A stretch of 64,000 nucleotides of DNA from Myxococcales bacterium (GTDB lineage: Bacteria > Myxococcota_A > Polyangia > Polyangiales > Ga0077539), in contig JAUSAZ010000073.1 of NCBI GenBank assembly GCA_030652255.1, positions 124,001-188,000 on the forward strand, written 5' to 3'. Shown one piece after another: positions 23,765-34,196 of this stretch. Below the pieces are notes generated by a model. It saw nothing but the letters and a program-made list of their open reading frames with translations, made no database searches and was not told the origin of the DNA. The first letter of the stretch is position 1. Every line of letters begins with the position of its first letter. A program made the translations under genes and the position numbers.

Positions 23765-24214
23765 ATGACCGTCACGATACTCGCGGCAGACCCGACGGCG
23801 CCCCGCACGCACGCCGACGACGTTTGCTTGTTCGCCGCGCTCGGCGAGCGCCATGTCTTCCAGACGCGGCAGGGCCGGAGGCTCGAGGGCTACCTCATCG
23901 GGTGGGACGGGGCGTCCGTGGAGTTCATGTCGGGCGGTCCCTGCGGGGGCGACGAGGCGTGGCGCATCGCCATCGACGACGTCCTGCTCGAGGGCAGCAG
24001 CTACTTCGACGCGGCCCGGCGCGCGTGGGTCGACTTCCGCCCCGTGGACTGGATCCCGGTCGCGGCCGCCGCCGACGACGACGACGAGGAGGCGATCGAG
24101 CTGTGCCTCGCCGCGAGCGGCATCGCCGTGGCGTTCACCCGGCAGTTGGGGTCCCGCGCGTGGGTCGTCCCGGGGCGCGCCGAGGCCGCGCGGGCCGCGC
24201 TCCGGGCGGGGTGA
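23765..24214 (+). CDS. Hypothetical alpha/beta protein
   Basis: The 149-residue product starts at ATG 23765 and reads as a compact alpha/beta domain (RRLEGYLIGWDGASVEFM, YFDAARRAWVDFRPVDW, then an acidic DDDDEEA loop and a C-terminal GSRAWVVPGRAEAARAAL). No signal peptide, membrane helix or family motif is recognised. It lies 17 bp after another small gene. Confidence 0.55.
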   Translation: MTVTILAADPTAPRTHADDVCLFAALGERHVFQTRQGRRLEGYLIGWDGASVEFMSGGPCGGDEAWRIAIDDVLLEGSSYFDAARRAWVDFRPVDWIPVAAAADDDDEEAIELCLAASGIAVAFTRQLGSRAWVVPGRAEAARAALRAG

Positions 24215-24357
24215 GCGAGGGCCCGGTTCGGGGTAGCTCGCCAGACCCCACTGCGGGGAGCACGAACGTGCGATGATCCGCCGCCCATCGAAGAGGCGCG
24301 GGGCACGCGGTCGCTTCGATCGCCTCGATGGCCACGACGCCCCCCTTCGGAGATTGC

Positions 24358-27108
24358 ATGCAAACGAGTCTGTGGACGCGCCTGGCGCTGGTCGCGATCC
24401 TCCCGCTGGGCGCCTGTACCGCCGCGGCGCCCGGTGACCCCGGGCCCGCTCCCTCCGATGCCAGCGTCGCGATGGACGCACTGCCCGACGTGCCCTCACC
24501 CGATGCGCCGCCCGCGGTCGACGCCGGCACGGACACTGCGCCTCGGACCGACACCGCCCGACCGGACGCTGCGCCCCGGACCGACACCGGCCTGCCTGCC
24601 ACAGGCGGTGGACTCGGGTCGGCCTGCAGCACCCTCGGCGGCGAGCCGGAGTCGCAGGGAGACTGCGCCGCCGGACTCTTCTGTCACGAGGGCGCCGGCT
24701 TCCCTGGCGGTCTCTGCACCCTGCCCTGCGCGCAGGACTCCGATTGCGCTGCCACCCTCGGCGGGCCTGGGTCCTGCGTGATCGTCGGCACCACCGGGCT
24801 CTGCCTGCAACGCTGCACGCCGGGGTCTACCGGGGCCTGCCGTCGAACAGGCTACGTGTGCGGCCCGACGGCGCAGCCGACCGTCGGGGCGTGCGTCGGA
24901 CGATGCAACGCGACGCCGTCCGTTCCATGTCCCGCGGGCACTGCCTGCAACGCCTCCACGAGCCTGTGCGAGGGCACCCAGGGCTTCTACCAGCCCTGCG
25001 ACGGGGCCTACGGGGCGTGCGCCCACGGCGGGGTCTGCTCCACCGTTCGCGGCGCATCGACGCAGGCCCAGTGCTTCGCCGACTGCACGGCGGGCGGCGC
25101 CTGCCCGACCAGTCCGCCGGGCGCGCGCTGCCTCCTGATGTCGACGGACGGCACCCGGACCTGCGCGATCCCGTGCACGCCCGGCAACGACGCGCCCTGC
25201 CCCACCGGGACGACCTGCGCCGCGGTCACCGGCGGCGGCGTCTGCGTCATCCGCTGCACCGCCGGCGAAGCGTGTGTGCCCCCCTCCGGCGCCTGCCGCG
25301 TGGGGCGCGCGGTGTGTTCGCCCGGAGCGAGCTGCGTCGACACCGGCGCGGCGGCGGCGGACGGAACCGCGTGCGGCACCGGCAGGGTGTGCAGCGCCGG
25401 AAGCTGCGTCGCGTGCCGCGCGGGGACGACCTGCACGCCGACGGACCCGTGCAGGACCGGGACGATCGCGTGCACCACGGGCCGTGAGGTCTGCGTCGAT
25501 CGCGGCGCCGCCACGGACGGCACGGCCTGCGGAGACGGGCGCGTGTGCGCGGGTGGGACGTGCATCGCCTGCTCGCCCGGGGCGACCTGCGCGCCGTCGA
25601 ACCCCTGCCACCGCGGCAGGATGACCTGCACGGCCGCCGGCGCGATCTGCACCGACATCGGCGGCAACCTCCCCGACGGGACCTCGTGCGGGACCGCGAT
25701 GGTCTGTCGCGCTGGCGCCTGCACGGCGTGTGCGGCTTCGATGAGCTGCGCGCCCGCGAGCGCGCCCTGTCACGTGGGCACGATCTCGTGCAGCACCGGC
25801 GCACCCGTCTGCACGGACACCGGCGCGAACGCACCGAACGGGACCTCCTGCGGCACGGGGCAGGCGTGCACCGGCGGGGTCTGCGCGTGTGCGAGCGGCT
25901 TCACGATGTGCTCGGGGCGCTGCGTCGACCTGCAGGCTGACCCGTCGAGCTGCGGCTTCTGCGGCATCGCGTGTACGGCCGGGCGCGTCTGTTCGCGCGG
26001 AGCCTGCGCCTGCCCGACGGGCCGCACCGACTGCTCCGGCACCTGCCGCGACACCCTCACCGACCCGACGGCCTGCGGCGCCTGCGGCCGTTCGTGCCCG
26101 AGCTTCTCGACCTGCGTGGCCGGGACCTGCGTCTGCGCTCCGGGCCGTACCTTCTGCGCGGGAGGCTGCTTCGACCTGCGCGGCAGCGACGGAAACTGCG
26201 GCGCGTGCGGTATGGCCTGCGGCGCCGGGCGGACGTGCTTCAACAGCGCCTGCCAGGCCCTGGTGGCCGACCATCAGGTGCGCGGAACGGTCGTGAGCCT
26301 CCCCGACGGGCGCATTCTCGACGTCGCCGCGGGCGCGAACCGCGTCGTCGCCTACACGCCGTCGACGAACACCTGGGCCGCGCTCACGACCATCCCCGGC
26401 GCCTCGACCTCCCACGTGTCGGTCACGGGCGTCGACGGGCGCGTGTACGTCTTCGGGTCCACCGGCTCCGTCGACATCTACAACCCGACCACCAACACGT
26501 GGTCATCGGGCGCGGCCACGACGGCGGCGCGCCGCGACAACGCGCTCGTCGCGGTGATCCCCGACGGGAGGATCTACGTGATGGGCGGCGGCTCCTATTG
26601 CAGCACGGTCGGCCCGTCGAGCGTGGTGCAGGTGTACATCCCCACCACCAACTCCTGGGGCGTCGCGGCATCCGTGCCGAGCGGCGTCGCGAGCACGGCC
26701 GCGGTCACCGGCTCCGACGGGAAGATCTACATCTTCGGGGCGGTCACCCCGGGCGGCATCTGCGGCGTCGGCGTGGCGCCCACGTGGATCTTCGACCCCG
26801 CGATGAACCGCTGGTCGACGGGGCCGAGCCTCCCGAACTCCGCGGCCTTCCTCGGAGCCGCCCGCGGCGCCGACGGCTTCATCTACCTCTTCGGCGGACA
26901 GCACTACTCGGCGGGCTCCGCGTACGCCGCGGTGTACCGCTACGACGTCGTCACGCGCACCTACCTCGCGCGCACGGACATCCCGAACCGCTCGACGATC
27001 TACGGCGGGCCCGCGGTGTTCGCCGCCAACGGGAACTTCTATTTCTTCGACCGGGGCAATCACAACGTGCAGGCCTACTCGGGCCCGCTCGACCTCTGGT
27101 GGCGCTAG
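24358..27108 (+). CDS. Large Cys-rich and Kelch-repeat lipoprotein
   Basis: From ATG 24358 (GGAG 8 nt upstream) a lipoprotein signal ends ILPLGAC (Cys20). An Asp/Pro/Thr linker follows. From about residue 305 to 505 there are about four tandem repeats of some 47 residues with the pattern DGTxCGxGxVCxxGxCxxC. Next come CGxCGxxC/CxGxCxD units of the kind common in secreted myxobacterial proteins. The last 270 residues are about six Kelch-like blades (VYVFGSTGSVDIYNPTTNTW, IYVMGGGSYC, IYLFGGQHY), suggesting a beta-propeller. Export to the cell surface is likely. The role is unknown. Its TAG stop lies at the left edge of repeat copy B, in the sequence CGCTAGTACC. Confidence 0.8.
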   Translation: MQTSLWTRLALVAILPLGACTAAAPGDPGPAPSDASVAMDALPDVPSPDAPPAVDAGTDTAPRTDTARPDAAPRTDTGLPATGGGLGSACSTLGGEPESQGDCAAGLFCHEGAGFPGGLCTLPCAQDSDCAATLGGPGSCVIVGTTGLCLQRCTPGSTGACRRTGYVCGPTAQPTVGACVGRCNATPSVPCPAGTACNASTSLCEGTQGFYQPCDGAYGACAHGGVCSTVRGASTQAQCFADCTAGGACPTSPPGARCLLMSTDGTRTCAIPCTPGNDAPCPTGTTCAAVTGGGVCVIRCTAGEACVPPSGACRVGRAVCSPGASCVDTGAAAADGTACGTGRVCSAGSCVACRAGTTCTPTDPCRTGTIACTTGREVCVDRGAATDGTACGDGRVCAGGTCIACSPGATCAPSNPCHRGRMTCTAAGAICTDIGGNLPDGTSCGTAMVCRAGACTACAASMSCAPASAPCHVGTISCSTGAPVCTDTGANAPNGTSCGTGQACTGGVCACASGFTMCSGRCVDLQADPSSCGFCGIACTAGRVCSRGACACPTGRTDCSGTCRDTLTDPTACGACGRSCPSFSTCVAGTCVCAPGRTFCAGGCFDLRGSDGNCGACGMACGAGRTCFNSACQALVADHQVRGTVVSLPDGRILDVAAGANRVVAYTPSTNTWAALTTIPGASTSHVSVTGVDGRVYVFGSTGSVDIYNPTTNTWSSGAATTAARRDNALVAVIPDGRIYVMGGGSYCSTVGPSSVVQVYIPTTNSWGVAASVPSGVASTAAVTGSDGKIYIFGAVTPGGICGVGVAPTWIFDPAMNRWSTGPSLPNSAAFLGAARGADGFIYLFGGQHYSAGSAYAAVYRYDVVTRTYLARTDIPNRSTIYGGPAVFAANGNFYFFDRGNHNVQAYSGPLDLWWR

Positions 27109-27541
27109 TACCGTCCCACAGGGGACTTGAAGGCTTGAGGGAGAGCATCCACTCACGCCTGCGGCCCCCGGCCTCCGAGGGGAGCACCCGCGAGGTGTCT
27201 CCGTGCTCGTTGGGGGGGACCGCTACGGCTGCGTCGGGGGAGAAGAACCGCAAGGGTCGCAAGGGTCGCAAGGGAGACGAGAAGGGCTTTGGTGTGAGGC
27301 GCTCGAGGCACTCACCTCGTGTCGGCGACCGGCATCGCTCCCTCAGACCCTCTCGCGAGACCAAAGCAGGGAGCGCCGCCAGAACCAACCCTTGCGACCC
27401 TTGCGACCCTTGCGGTTCTTCTCCCCCGACGCAGCCGTAGCGGTCCCTCCAACGAGCACGGAGACACCTCGCGGGTGCTCCCCTCGGAGGCCGGGGATTG
27501 CAGGCGTGAGTGGACGCCAGGCTCATCCCTTCAAGTCCCCT
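27105..27541. repeat. Long inverted-repeat element, copy B (opposite orientation)
   Basis: Arms at 27120-27274 and 27389-27541 are reverse complements of each other and match the arms of copy A, with a few small indels (for example loss of about 6-8 bp beside CCTCCGAGGGG). The 114-bp centre matches the reverse complement of copy A's centre, so the two copies are inverted relative to each other. The left end extends to CTAGTACCGTCCCACAGGGG, which contains the TAG stop of the preceding gene. The right end stops at CAAGTCCCCT without the extension. No coding region is seen. Spacing in the arms includes triple GGGTCGCAA-like units. Confidence 0.9.
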
Positions 27542-27643
27542 GCGACGAGGCGACCAGCCTGTTGCGGGAGAGCGCCCCCATAGGACCTCGCATCGGCGCG
27601 ACGCACTTGGACTCGTCTCAGCGCCGTTGATAGCTTGCCGCTG

Positions 27644-28792
27644 ATGCGACGCCTCCTCCTGCCGGCCGTGCTCGCGTGCGTGGCCTGCACGGCCAGTCCC
27701 ATCCCGCAGCCTTCCTGTACACCCGGCGCATCGAGCGCCTGCGCCTGCACCAACGGGGCGAGCGGCGCACAGACATGCGGCGCCGATCGTGTGCTCGGTG
27801 CATGCGTCTGTACGGACGCGAGCGCGTCACCCGATGCGGTCGCCGCGGACGTCACGAGCACGGCGGACGTCACGAGCGCTACGGACGTCCCGGACGCGGT
27901 CGACCCACGGGACACAGCGCCTCCGGACGTGCCCGCGAGCGACGCTGGCTTCGATGTCCCCTCCCCCGATGTCCCTTCCTCCGACGTGGCCGATGCCGCG
28001 GACGCGCCGGACGTGCCCATCACCTGCCCGGTCGGTTTCGGCGACTGCAACGGCAGCGCCGCCGACGGGTGCGAGTCTGCCCTGGCGACCAGCCTGCGCC
28101 ACTGCGGAGCGTGCGGGACGGTCTGCGCCGCCGGCACGACCTGCGTGGCGGGCGCGTGCCGCGCGATCCCCCTCAACGGCCTCGTGGCCCACTACCCCCT
28201 CGACGGAACCGCCGAGGACGCGACCCTGCTGTCCCCCACCGGCGTCGTGACCCGCGCTGTCCCCTCGCCCGACCGGTGCGGCGGCTCCGCGGGCGCCCTC
28301 GACTTCGCCGGCGAGGCCTCGATCGTGATGCCGACCAACCCGCGCCTCCCGATCGGCGCGGCGGCCCGCACGGTCGCCGTCTGGCTGCGCGTCCAGCCCG
28401 AGCACTTCGCCGGCATCGTGATCAACTGGGGCACCGTCATGCCGCGGCAGCGCTGCAGCCTCCAGCTCCAGGCCTCGACGGGGCTCACGCTGTTCTCGGG
28501 CGAGTCCAGCGACGTGACCTCCCGCTCCCGCATCGGCGACGGCCGCTGGCACTTCGTGGCCGCGACCTACGACGGCAGCCGCGCGACCCTGTACATCGAC
28601 GGCGCGTCCGAGGGGTCCGAGACCATGACGCTGGCCACCACGCGCCAGGAGCTCGCGATCGCCCGGCTCGTGCCCTCCGACCCGCGGCCGCTCTCCTTCA
28701 CGGGCCAGCTCGACGACGTCCGCATCTACAACCGCGCCCTGACGCCCGATGAGATCGCGACGCTGCACCGCGAGCGCGGCTGCGCGCCCTGA
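27644..28792 (+). CDS. LamG/concanavalin-like lipoprotein
   Basis: From ATG 27644, a very short lipoprotein signal (MRRLLLPAVLACVAC) gives a lipidated Cys at 12 or 15. A Ser/Asp/Val/Pro linker, then a short Cys motif (GDCNGSAADGCES, CGACGTVCAAGTTC), precede a LamG-like jelly roll over the last 200 residues. Its hallmarks are GLVAHYPLDGTAEDA at the first strand, WHFVAATYDGSRATLYIDG near 300 and GQLDDVRIYNRALTPDEI at the end. This fold often binds glycans. A -10-like TAGCTT lies 7 nt before the start with TTGGAC 18 bp further up, suggesting a nearly leaderless transcript. Confidence 0.8.
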   Translation: MRRLLLPAVLACVACTASPIPQPSCTPGASSACACTNGASGAQTCGADRVLGACVCTDASASPDAVAADVTSTADVTSATDVPDAVDPRDTAPPDVPASDAGFDVPSPDVPSSDVADAADAPDVPITCPVGFGDCNGSAADGCESALATSLRHCGACGTVCAAGTTCVAGACRAIPLNGLVAHYPLDGTAEDATLLSPTGVVTRAVPSPDRCGGSAGALDFAGEASIVMPTNPRLPIGAAARTVAVWLRVQPEHFAGIVINWGTVMPRQRCSLQLQASTGLTLFSGESSDVTSRSRIGDGRWHFVAATYDGSRATLYIDGASEGSETMTLATTRQELAIARLVPSDPRPLSFTGQLDDVRIYNRALTPDEIATLHRERGCAP

Positions 28793-28847
28793 GCGCGATT
28801 CGCTCGGCGACGTAGAGCACCCGCTGGCGACGATCCGCGAGGGTCCT

Positions 28848-29678
28848 ATGCGGTGGGGAGTGACCCTCATCCTTCAGATCTCCGACACGCACTTCGGCAC
28901 GGAGGTGCCCGCCGTCGTCGAGGCGCTCTTCGCGCTGACCCGCGCCCTATCCCCAGACCTGCTGGTGTACTCCGGCGACATCACCCAGCGGGCGCGACCG
29001 CGCGAGTTCGCGGCGGCCCGCGCCTTCGTGGAGCGCCTCGCGGTCCCGCAGGTGGTGGCGCTGCCGGGCAACCACGACATTCCCCTGTTCAACCTCGGCC
29101 TGCGCGTGTTCGCGCCCTACGCCAACTACCGGCGCCGCTTCGGCCACGACCTGGAGCCCTCCTTCGAGTCGGATGAGCTCCTGGTGCTCGGCGTCAACAC
29201 GACCCGCCGCTGGCTCCACATCGACGGCCGCGTGTCGGGCGAGCAGATCGAGCGTGTGGCGGGTCGTCTGCGCGGCGCGCGCCGCGAGCAGCTCCGGGTG
29301 GTGGTCACCCACCAGCCCATCGTCGTAAGCCGCCCGCAGGACCGCAAGGACATCCTTCGCGGCCACGCCCAGGCCCTGCCCGCGTGGTCGGCCGCCGGCG
29401 CCGACGTGGTGCTGGGCGGGCACATCCACCTGCCGCAGGTGCACTGTCTCCGCGAGCTCCGCGCCGACCTGCCGCGCGCCATGTGGTGCGTGCAGGCGGG
29501 CACGGCCACCTCGTCGCGCGTGCGGTGGGAGGCCCCGAACTCGGTCAACCTGCTGCGCTACACGAAGCCCGGCGACGCACACGCGTCCCCTCGCTGCACG
29601 GCGGAGCGCTGGGACTACCACGCAAGCGAGAGCCGCTTCGAACGCGTGCAGTCCGTGGAGATGGTGCTCGATCGATAG
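28848..29678 (+). CDS. Calcineurin-like metallophosphoesterase
   Basis: The 276-residue protein carries the five metallophosphoesterase motifs in order: D13xH15 in ISDTHFG, SGDITQR near 44, GNHD near 71, VVTHQP near 150 and GGHIHLPQ near 190. These bind a two-metal centre and hydrolyse phosphoesters. The pattern resembles cyclic-nucleotide phosphodiesterases of the CpdA type, but the substrate is not determined. The start is ATG 28848, just before the first beta strand. There is no signal peptide. It ends convergently against the DUF6600-like gene, with a hairpin between. Confidence 0.85.
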   Translation: MRWGVTLILQISDTHFGTEVPAVVEALFALTRALSPDLLVYSGDITQRARPREFAAARAFVERLAVPQVVALPGNHDIPLFNLGLRVFAPYANYRRRFGHDLEPSFESDELLVLGVNTTRRWLHIDGRVSGEQIERVAGRLRGARREQLRVVVTHQPIVVSRPQDRKDILRGHAQALPAWSAAGADVVLGGHIHLPQVHCLRELRADLPRAMWCVQAGTATSSRVRWEAPNSVNLLRYTKPGDAHASPRCTAERWDYHASESRFERVQSVEMVLDR

Positions 29679-29683
29679 GCGCC

Positions 29684-29707
29684 GCGCCTTTCGCTGTGGA
29701 AAGGCGC
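29684..29707. terminator. Bidirectional terminator hairpin
   Basis: A perfect 9-bp stem GCGCCTTTC/GAAAGGCGC with loop GCTGTG sits between the convergent metallophosphoesterase and DUF6600-like genes. Reading either strand gives the same stem, so it could end both transcripts, although neither side has a long T-tract. Confidence 0.65.
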
Positions 29708-30849
29708 TAACGGCCCCTGCGGCCCCGGCCTCCCCAGTGGCCGCCGCCACCGACGAACCCGCCGCCACCGCCGACGAAGCCGCCGCTCCCGCCACCCCAA
29801 TGACCGCCGCCGCCACCGACGAACCCGCCGCCCCAGGCTCCGGGCCCGTAGGCCGACGGGAGAGACCCATACCCCGTCGGGGGGTGCCCCGGCGGGGGAT
29901 AGCCGGGCTGCGTCGGGCGATCGGGACGCAGGTACACCGGTCGCCCAGGTCGGTAGTACGAAGGACCACTCCAGGGGGCCACGTAGGGGGTCGGCACCGT
30001 CGAAGGTCCCGTCACGTGATCGCCCGGCGATGGGTACGCGCATCCGGCCGTGCACGTCATCGTGCTGACCACGGGCGGCGCGATGTGCGCGCGCGGGAGG
30101 GCGCTGGCCGCGAGCGGTGCAACGGGCTGCGTGCCGGCGAGTCCCACCGGGCCGGGGTTGTAGCGCACCACGCGCTCGTTGACGGTCATCGTGCCCATCG
30201 GGTTGAAGCTGGCCGTGCGGTGGTAGATCGACGCGACCAGCTCGGTCGGGAGCTGGGCGAGGCGCTCCGAGCCGAGCTGGGACGCCAGCACGAAGTGCCA
30301 GCACGACGCGCAGTCACCGGGTGACGCCAGCGGTACCCCTGCGGGCGGTAGCGGCGCCCAGCCCGCGTAGCCCTCGCCCGCGCGCCAGCTCACCCAGGCC
30401 GGGCCCCAGGTCGTGCCCGGGACCCACGCCCACCCCCGGGAGAGCAGCACCCAGCGCCCGTAGTGGAAGGGCGCCCACCCCCATGGGTAGTCGGACACCC
30501 AGGTCCAACCGTACTGCGAGAGCGACCAATGCCCGGCGGTGGCGTAGGGAGCGAAGCCCGCTCCGACACGCTCGGGCGAGGGCGACCAGACGCGACCGTG
30601 CCGCGGGTCGTTCCGCCAATCGCCGTACGGCGTGAGGTCGCGCTGGAACTGCTGGTACGCGTCCGGGTCGTAGCCGTCTTCGTAGCTGGCGCTCTCATCG
30701 AGCGGCGGAGCGACGGTGCGCACGGCCTGGGGGCCTCCTCCCCCTTCGGGGCCGGCGGCGTCCTGCGCGAGCGCCACGCGACCGAAGCCAGTGAAGAGCG
30801 CCAGGGCGTGCAGCAGTGCGGTGAGCTTCACGGTGCGACATCCCTTCAT
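29707..30849 (-). CDS. Exported Gly/Tyr/Trp-rich protein, DUF6600-like
   Basis: The 380-residue protein starts at ATG 30849 with a signal peptide ending near GRVALAQ. A GTG at 30832 is an alternative. After QFQRDLTPYGDWRNDP come repeated aromatic motifs of the type YGWTWVSDYPWGWAPFHYGRW and GPAWVSWRAGEGYAGWAPLP, the pattern seen in DUF6600/YXWGXW-type secreted proteins. The C-terminus is low complexity, with Pro/Tyr-rich then GGGFVGGGGGHWGG repeats ending in Arg. The glycine tail suggests a surface-associated or assembly role. The function is unknown. It converges on the metallophosphoesterase gene. Confidence 0.65.
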   Translation of the reverse strand: MKGCRTVKLTALLHALALFTGFGRVALAQDAAGPEGGGGPQAVRTVAPPLDESASYEDGYDPDAYQQFQRDLTPYGDWRNDPRHGRVWSPSPERVGAGFAPYATAGHWSLSQYGWTWVSDYPWGWAPFHYGRWVLLSRGWAWVPGTTWGPAWVSWRAGEGYAGWAPLPPAGVPLASPGDCASCWHFVLASQLGSERLAQLPTELVASIYHRTASFNPMGTMTVNERVVRYNPGPVGLAGTQPVAPLAASALPRAHIAPPVVSTMTCTAGCAYPSPGDHVTGPSTVPTPYVAPWSGPSYYRPGRPVYLRPDRPTQPGYPPPGHPPTGYGSLPSAYGPGAWGGGFVGGGGGHWGGGSGGFVGGGGGFVGGGGHWGGRGRRGR

Positions 30850-30989
30850 CCACGAGGCGTCTGCCTGGAGACTGATCGACACACGAGGTGACGGCCAGCC
30901 TCCCGGCCAACGCCAGGGACGGACTTCAATCGATGAGGGGGAAGGCCGAGGTCGGAGGGAGGAACCGGGTCGCGAGCGCGATGGAAGCG

Positions 30990-31874
30990 CTACGCGCGCA
31001 TCATACCGCGGAGCGTCTCGGCCATCTGGGCGGGCGTGGGCGCCACCCGGATGCCGGCCGCCTCGAAGGCCTCGATCTTGTCGATCGCACGGCCCTTGCC
31101 GCCGGAGATCACGGCGCCGGCGTGGCCCATGCGCTTGCCCGGCGGGGCGGTGGTGCCCGCGATGAAGCCCGCGACCGGCTTCTTCATGTTGGCCTTCACC
31201 CACTCGGCCGCGCGCTCCTCGGCGCCGCCGCCGATCTCGCCGATCATGATGACCCCTTCGGTCTGCGGGTCATCGTTGAAGAGCCGCAGCACGTCGATGA
31301 AGTCCATGCCGTTCACCGGGTCGCCGCCGATGCCGACGCAGGTGCTCTGCCCGACCCCGAGCGCGCTGAGCTGACCGACCGCCTCGTAGGTGAGCGTGCC
31401 CGAGCGCGACACCACCCCGATGGGGCCGACCTTGTGGATGTGACCCGGCATGATGCCGATCTTGCACAGCCCCGGCGTGATGACCCCGGGGCAGTTGGGG
31501 CCGATGAGCCGCAGGTCCTTGTTGAGCCGGTGCTCGAGCGCGCGGCGCACCTTCACCATGTCCATCACCGGGATGCCCTCGGTGATGCACACGATGAGGG
31601 AGACCCCCGCGTCGGCGGCCTCCAGGATGGCGTCCGCCGCGCCCGGCGGCGGGACGAAGATCACCGACGCGTTGGCGCCGGACTGCCGCACGGCATCGGA
31701 CACGGTGTTGAACACCGGGACCGAGCCCTCGAAGGTGGTGCCGCCGCCGCCCGGGGTGACGCCGCCGACCACCTTGGTGCCGTACGCGAGCATCTGCTTC
31801 GCGTGAAAAGAGCCGAACTTGCCGGTGATGCCCTGCACCACCAGCCGCGTGTTGCCATCGACGAGGATTGCCAT
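30990..31874 (-). CDS. sucD: Succinyl-CoA ligase alpha subunit
   Basis: The 294-residue subunit forms succinyl-CoA synthetase with SucC and makes ATP or GTP from succinyl-CoA in the TCA cycle. Visible are [17 protein letters not shown] at the CoA-binding Rossmann domain, GPNCPGVI, and the phospho-histidine loop [13 protein letters not shown]. Length and motifs match SucD. It follows sucC after 9 bp and is last in the operon mdh-sucC-sucD. ATG 31874 precedes [14 protein letters not shown], the usual N-terminus. Confidence 0.97.
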   Translation of the reverse strand: MAILVDGNTRLVVQGITGKFGSFHAKQMLAYGTKVVGGVTPGGGGTTFEGSVPVFNTVSDAVRQSGANASVIFVPPPGAADAILEAADAGVSLIVCITEGIPVMDMVKVRRALEHRLNKDLRLIGPNCPGVITPGLCKIGIMPGHIHKVGPIGVVSRSGTLTYEAVGQLSALGVGQSTCVGIGGDPVNGMDFIDVLRLFNDDPQTEGVIMIGEIGGGAEERAAEWVKANMKKPVAGFIAGTTAPPGKRMGHAGAVISGGKGRAIDKIEAFEAAGIRVAPTPAQMAETLRGMMRA

Positions 31875-31883
31875 CGCTTTGCT

Positions 31884-33098
31884 CTACTTCTGCCCGTTGA
31901 CGAGGCTGCAGATCTTCTGTGCGCCGTCGAGCATGGTCGACGCCGGGGTGATCGCGAGGCCGCTCTCCGCGAGCAGCCGCCGACCCTCCTCGACGTTCGT
32001 CCCCTCCAACCGCACCACCAGCGGGACCGTGAGCCCCAGGGTCTTCGTCGCGTTGATCACGCCCTGCGCGATGACGTCGCACTTCATGATCCCGCCGAAG
32101 ATGTTCACGAAGATGCCCTTCACCGCGGGCGACCGCAGGATGATCGAGAAGGCCTTGGTGACGGCCTCCTCGGTGGCGCCGCCGCCCACGTCGAGGAAGT
32201 TCGCCGGCGTGCCGCCCGCGTGCGAGATGATGTCCATCGTCGACATCGCCAGGCCCGCGCCGTTGACCAGGCAGCCGATGTTGCCGTCGAGCGACACGTA
32301 CGACAGCCCGGCGTTCTTGGCCTCGAGCTCCGTCGGGTCTTCCTCGCCCGGGTCGCGCAGCGCCCCCCACTCCTTGTGACGGAACTCGGCGTTCTCGTCG
32401 AAGGTGATCTTCGCGTCGAGCGCCATGACGTTGCCGTCGACCGTCACGATGAGCGGGTTCACCTCGACGAGGGAGCAGTCCTCCGCGACGAAGAGCTTGT
32501 AGAGCGACCCGACCAGCGCGACGAACTTCCCGACCTGGTCCTTGGTGAGCCCGAGGCCGAAGCCCAGCTCGCGCGACTGGTACGGCATGAGCCCCGCCGT
32601 CGGGTCGACCCACACCTTCAGGATCTTCTCCGGCGTCGTCGCCGCCACGTGCTCGATGTCCATGCCGCCCTCGGCGCTGGCCATCACCACCACGCGACGG
32701 GTGTCCCGGTCGACCAGCATGCCCAGGTAGAGCTCCCGGGCGATGTTGATCCCCTGCTCGACGAAGACCGTGCGCACCAGCTGACCGCCGGGGTCGGTCT
32801 GGATGGTCACCAGCTTGCCGCCGAGCATCCGCCACGCCGCGTCGCGCGCCGCGTCCGCGCCGCCCTTGCACACCTCGACGCCGCGCGAGACCACGTTGTC
32901 GCCCTTGTGCACCTGGCCCTTGCCGCGCCCACCCGCGTGGATCTGCGACTTCACCACCACCAGGGGTTGCCCGGTGAGCTCCGCGAGCTTCTCCGCCGCG
33001 GCCTTCGCCTCGTCCGGGGTCGTCGCCGCCATGCCGAGCGGCACCGCGATGCCGTACTTCCGGAAGATCTCCTTGCCCTGATACTCGTGGATCTTCAT
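31884..33098 (-). CDS. sucC: Succinyl-CoA ligase beta subunit
   Basis: The 404-residue protein has the ATP-grasp start [16 protein letters not shown], the nucleotide-binding [21 protein letters not shown] and the CoA-side [18 protein letters not shown] followed by FLDVGGGA and VNIFGGI. These are the landmarks of SucC. ATG 33098 is chosen over an upstream in-frame codon because the known N-terminus begins MKIHEYQ. It starts 4 bp after the mdh stop and is followed after 9 bp by sucD. Confidence 0.97.
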   Translation of the reverse strand: MKIHEYQGKEIFRKYGIAVPLGMAATTPDEAKAAAEKLAELTGQPLVVVKSQIHAGGRGKGQVHKGDNVVSRGVEVCKGGADAARDAAWRMLGGKLVTIQTDPGGQLVRTVFVEQGINIARELYLGMLVDRDTRRVVVMASAEGGMDIEHVAATTPEKILKVWVDPTAGLMPYQSRELGFGLGLTKDQVGKFVALVGSLYKLFVAEDCSLVEVNPLIVTVDGNVMALDAKITFDENAEFRHKEWGALRDPGEEDPTELEAKNAGLSYVSLDGNIGCLVNGAGLAMSTMDIISHAGGTPANFLDVGGGATEEAVTKAFSIILRSPAVKGIFVNIFGGIMKCDVIAQGVINATKTLGLTVPLVVRLEGTNVEEGRRLLAESGLAITPASTMLDGAQKICSLVNGQK

Positions 33099-33102
33099 CG
33101 GC

Positions 33103-34056
33103 TCAGGCCTGCTGCGCGCTGAGGCGCTTGGCGACGTCGACCACACCGCGCACGCTGTCCGCGCTCTTGGCGAGGGCCGCCTTCTCCGCGTCGCTCAGCT
33201 CGATCTCGACGATGCGCTCGACGCCGCTGCCGCCGATGACCACCGGCACGCCGAGGTACATGTCCTTGTAGCCGTACTGGCCGTCCAGGTACGCGGCGCC
33301 CGCGAGCAGGCGCTTCTGGTCGAGCAGGTACGCCTCGGCCATCGCCATCGCCGCCGTCGCCGGGGCGTAGTAGGCGCTGGTGCCCATGAGCTTGACGATC
33401 TCGCCGCCGCCGCCGCGGGTGCGGGCCTCGAGGGCGTCGAGGCGCTCGCTCGCGATGAGCTGCGAGACCGGCACGCCGTTGATGGTGCAGTAGGCGCGCG
33501 CCGCCACCATGTCGTCGCCGTGGCCGCCGAGCACCATGGCGCGCACGTCCTTGGCGCTCACGCCGACCTCCGCCGCGAGGAAGTGCTGGAGCCGCGCCGA
33601 GTCGAGCACGCCCGCCATGCCGACCACGCGCTGCTTCGGAAACCCGGTCCACTGCTGGAACGCCCAGACCATCACGTCGAGGGGGTTGGAGATCACGATG
33701 GTGAACGCGTCGGGGCAGTGCTTCTTCGCGTTCTCCGCCACGTTGCGGATGATCGGGAGGTTGATGCCCACGAGGTCGTCGCGGCTCTGGCCCGGCTTGC
33801 GGGGCACGCCCGCGGTGATGATCACCACGTCGGCGCCCGCGCAGTCGGCCCAGTCCGAGGTGCCGATGACGGACGCGTCATCGCCCGTGATGGCGCTGTT
33901 CTGCATCAGGTCGAGGGCCTTGCCCTTCGCGAAATCGGCCTTCGACGGGATGTCGAAGAGCACCACGTCGCCGAGCTGCTTGCGCGCCGCGATGGCCGCC
34001 AGCTCGCCGCCGATGTTGCCTGCTCCGATGAGCGCGATCTTGTTCCGCTTCGCCAT
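33103..34056 (-). CDS. mdh: Malate dehydrogenase (LDH-like type)
   Basis: The 317-residue enzyme oxidises malate to oxaloacetate with NAD. It shows the Rossmann motif IGAGNIGG near residue 10, the substrate-binding Arg loop [35 protein letters not shown] and the catalytic His in GGHGDDMV. This is the lactate-dehydrogenase-like malate dehydrogenase clade. The ATG at 34056 follows a GGAG 11 nt upstream. It heads a tight operon with sucC and sucD, so three neighbouring TCA steps are co-expressed. The minus frame stays open far upstream, but that extension is antisense to other genes. Confidence 0.95.
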   Translation of the reverse strand: MAKRNKIALIGAGNIGGELAAIAARKQLGDVVLFDIPSKADFAKGKALDLMQNSAITGDDASVIGTSDWADCAGADVVIITAGVPRKPGQSRDDLVGINLPIIRNVAENAKKHCPDAFTIVISNPLDVMVWAFQQWTGFPKQRVVGMAGVLDSARLQHFLAAEVGVSAKDVRAMVLGGHGDDMVAARAYCTINGVPVSQLIASERLDALEARTRGGGGEIVKLMGTSAYYAPATAAMAMAEAYLLDQKRLLAGAAYLDGQYGYKDMYLGVPVVIGGSGVERIVEIELSDAEKAALAKSADSVRGVVDVAKRLSAQQA

Positions 34057-34196
34057 GACGATGGATCTCCGTGTGATGGGGCGCGCCGCGCGCCGATGTC
34101 TCAGCCGCTCCCTGCCGGTCGCCTCACCGAGGGGACCGTCGAGCGGGGCGGGAATGTGCCCGCGCGACCGCCGTTCGTAAAGGGCGTACCGCCGGG

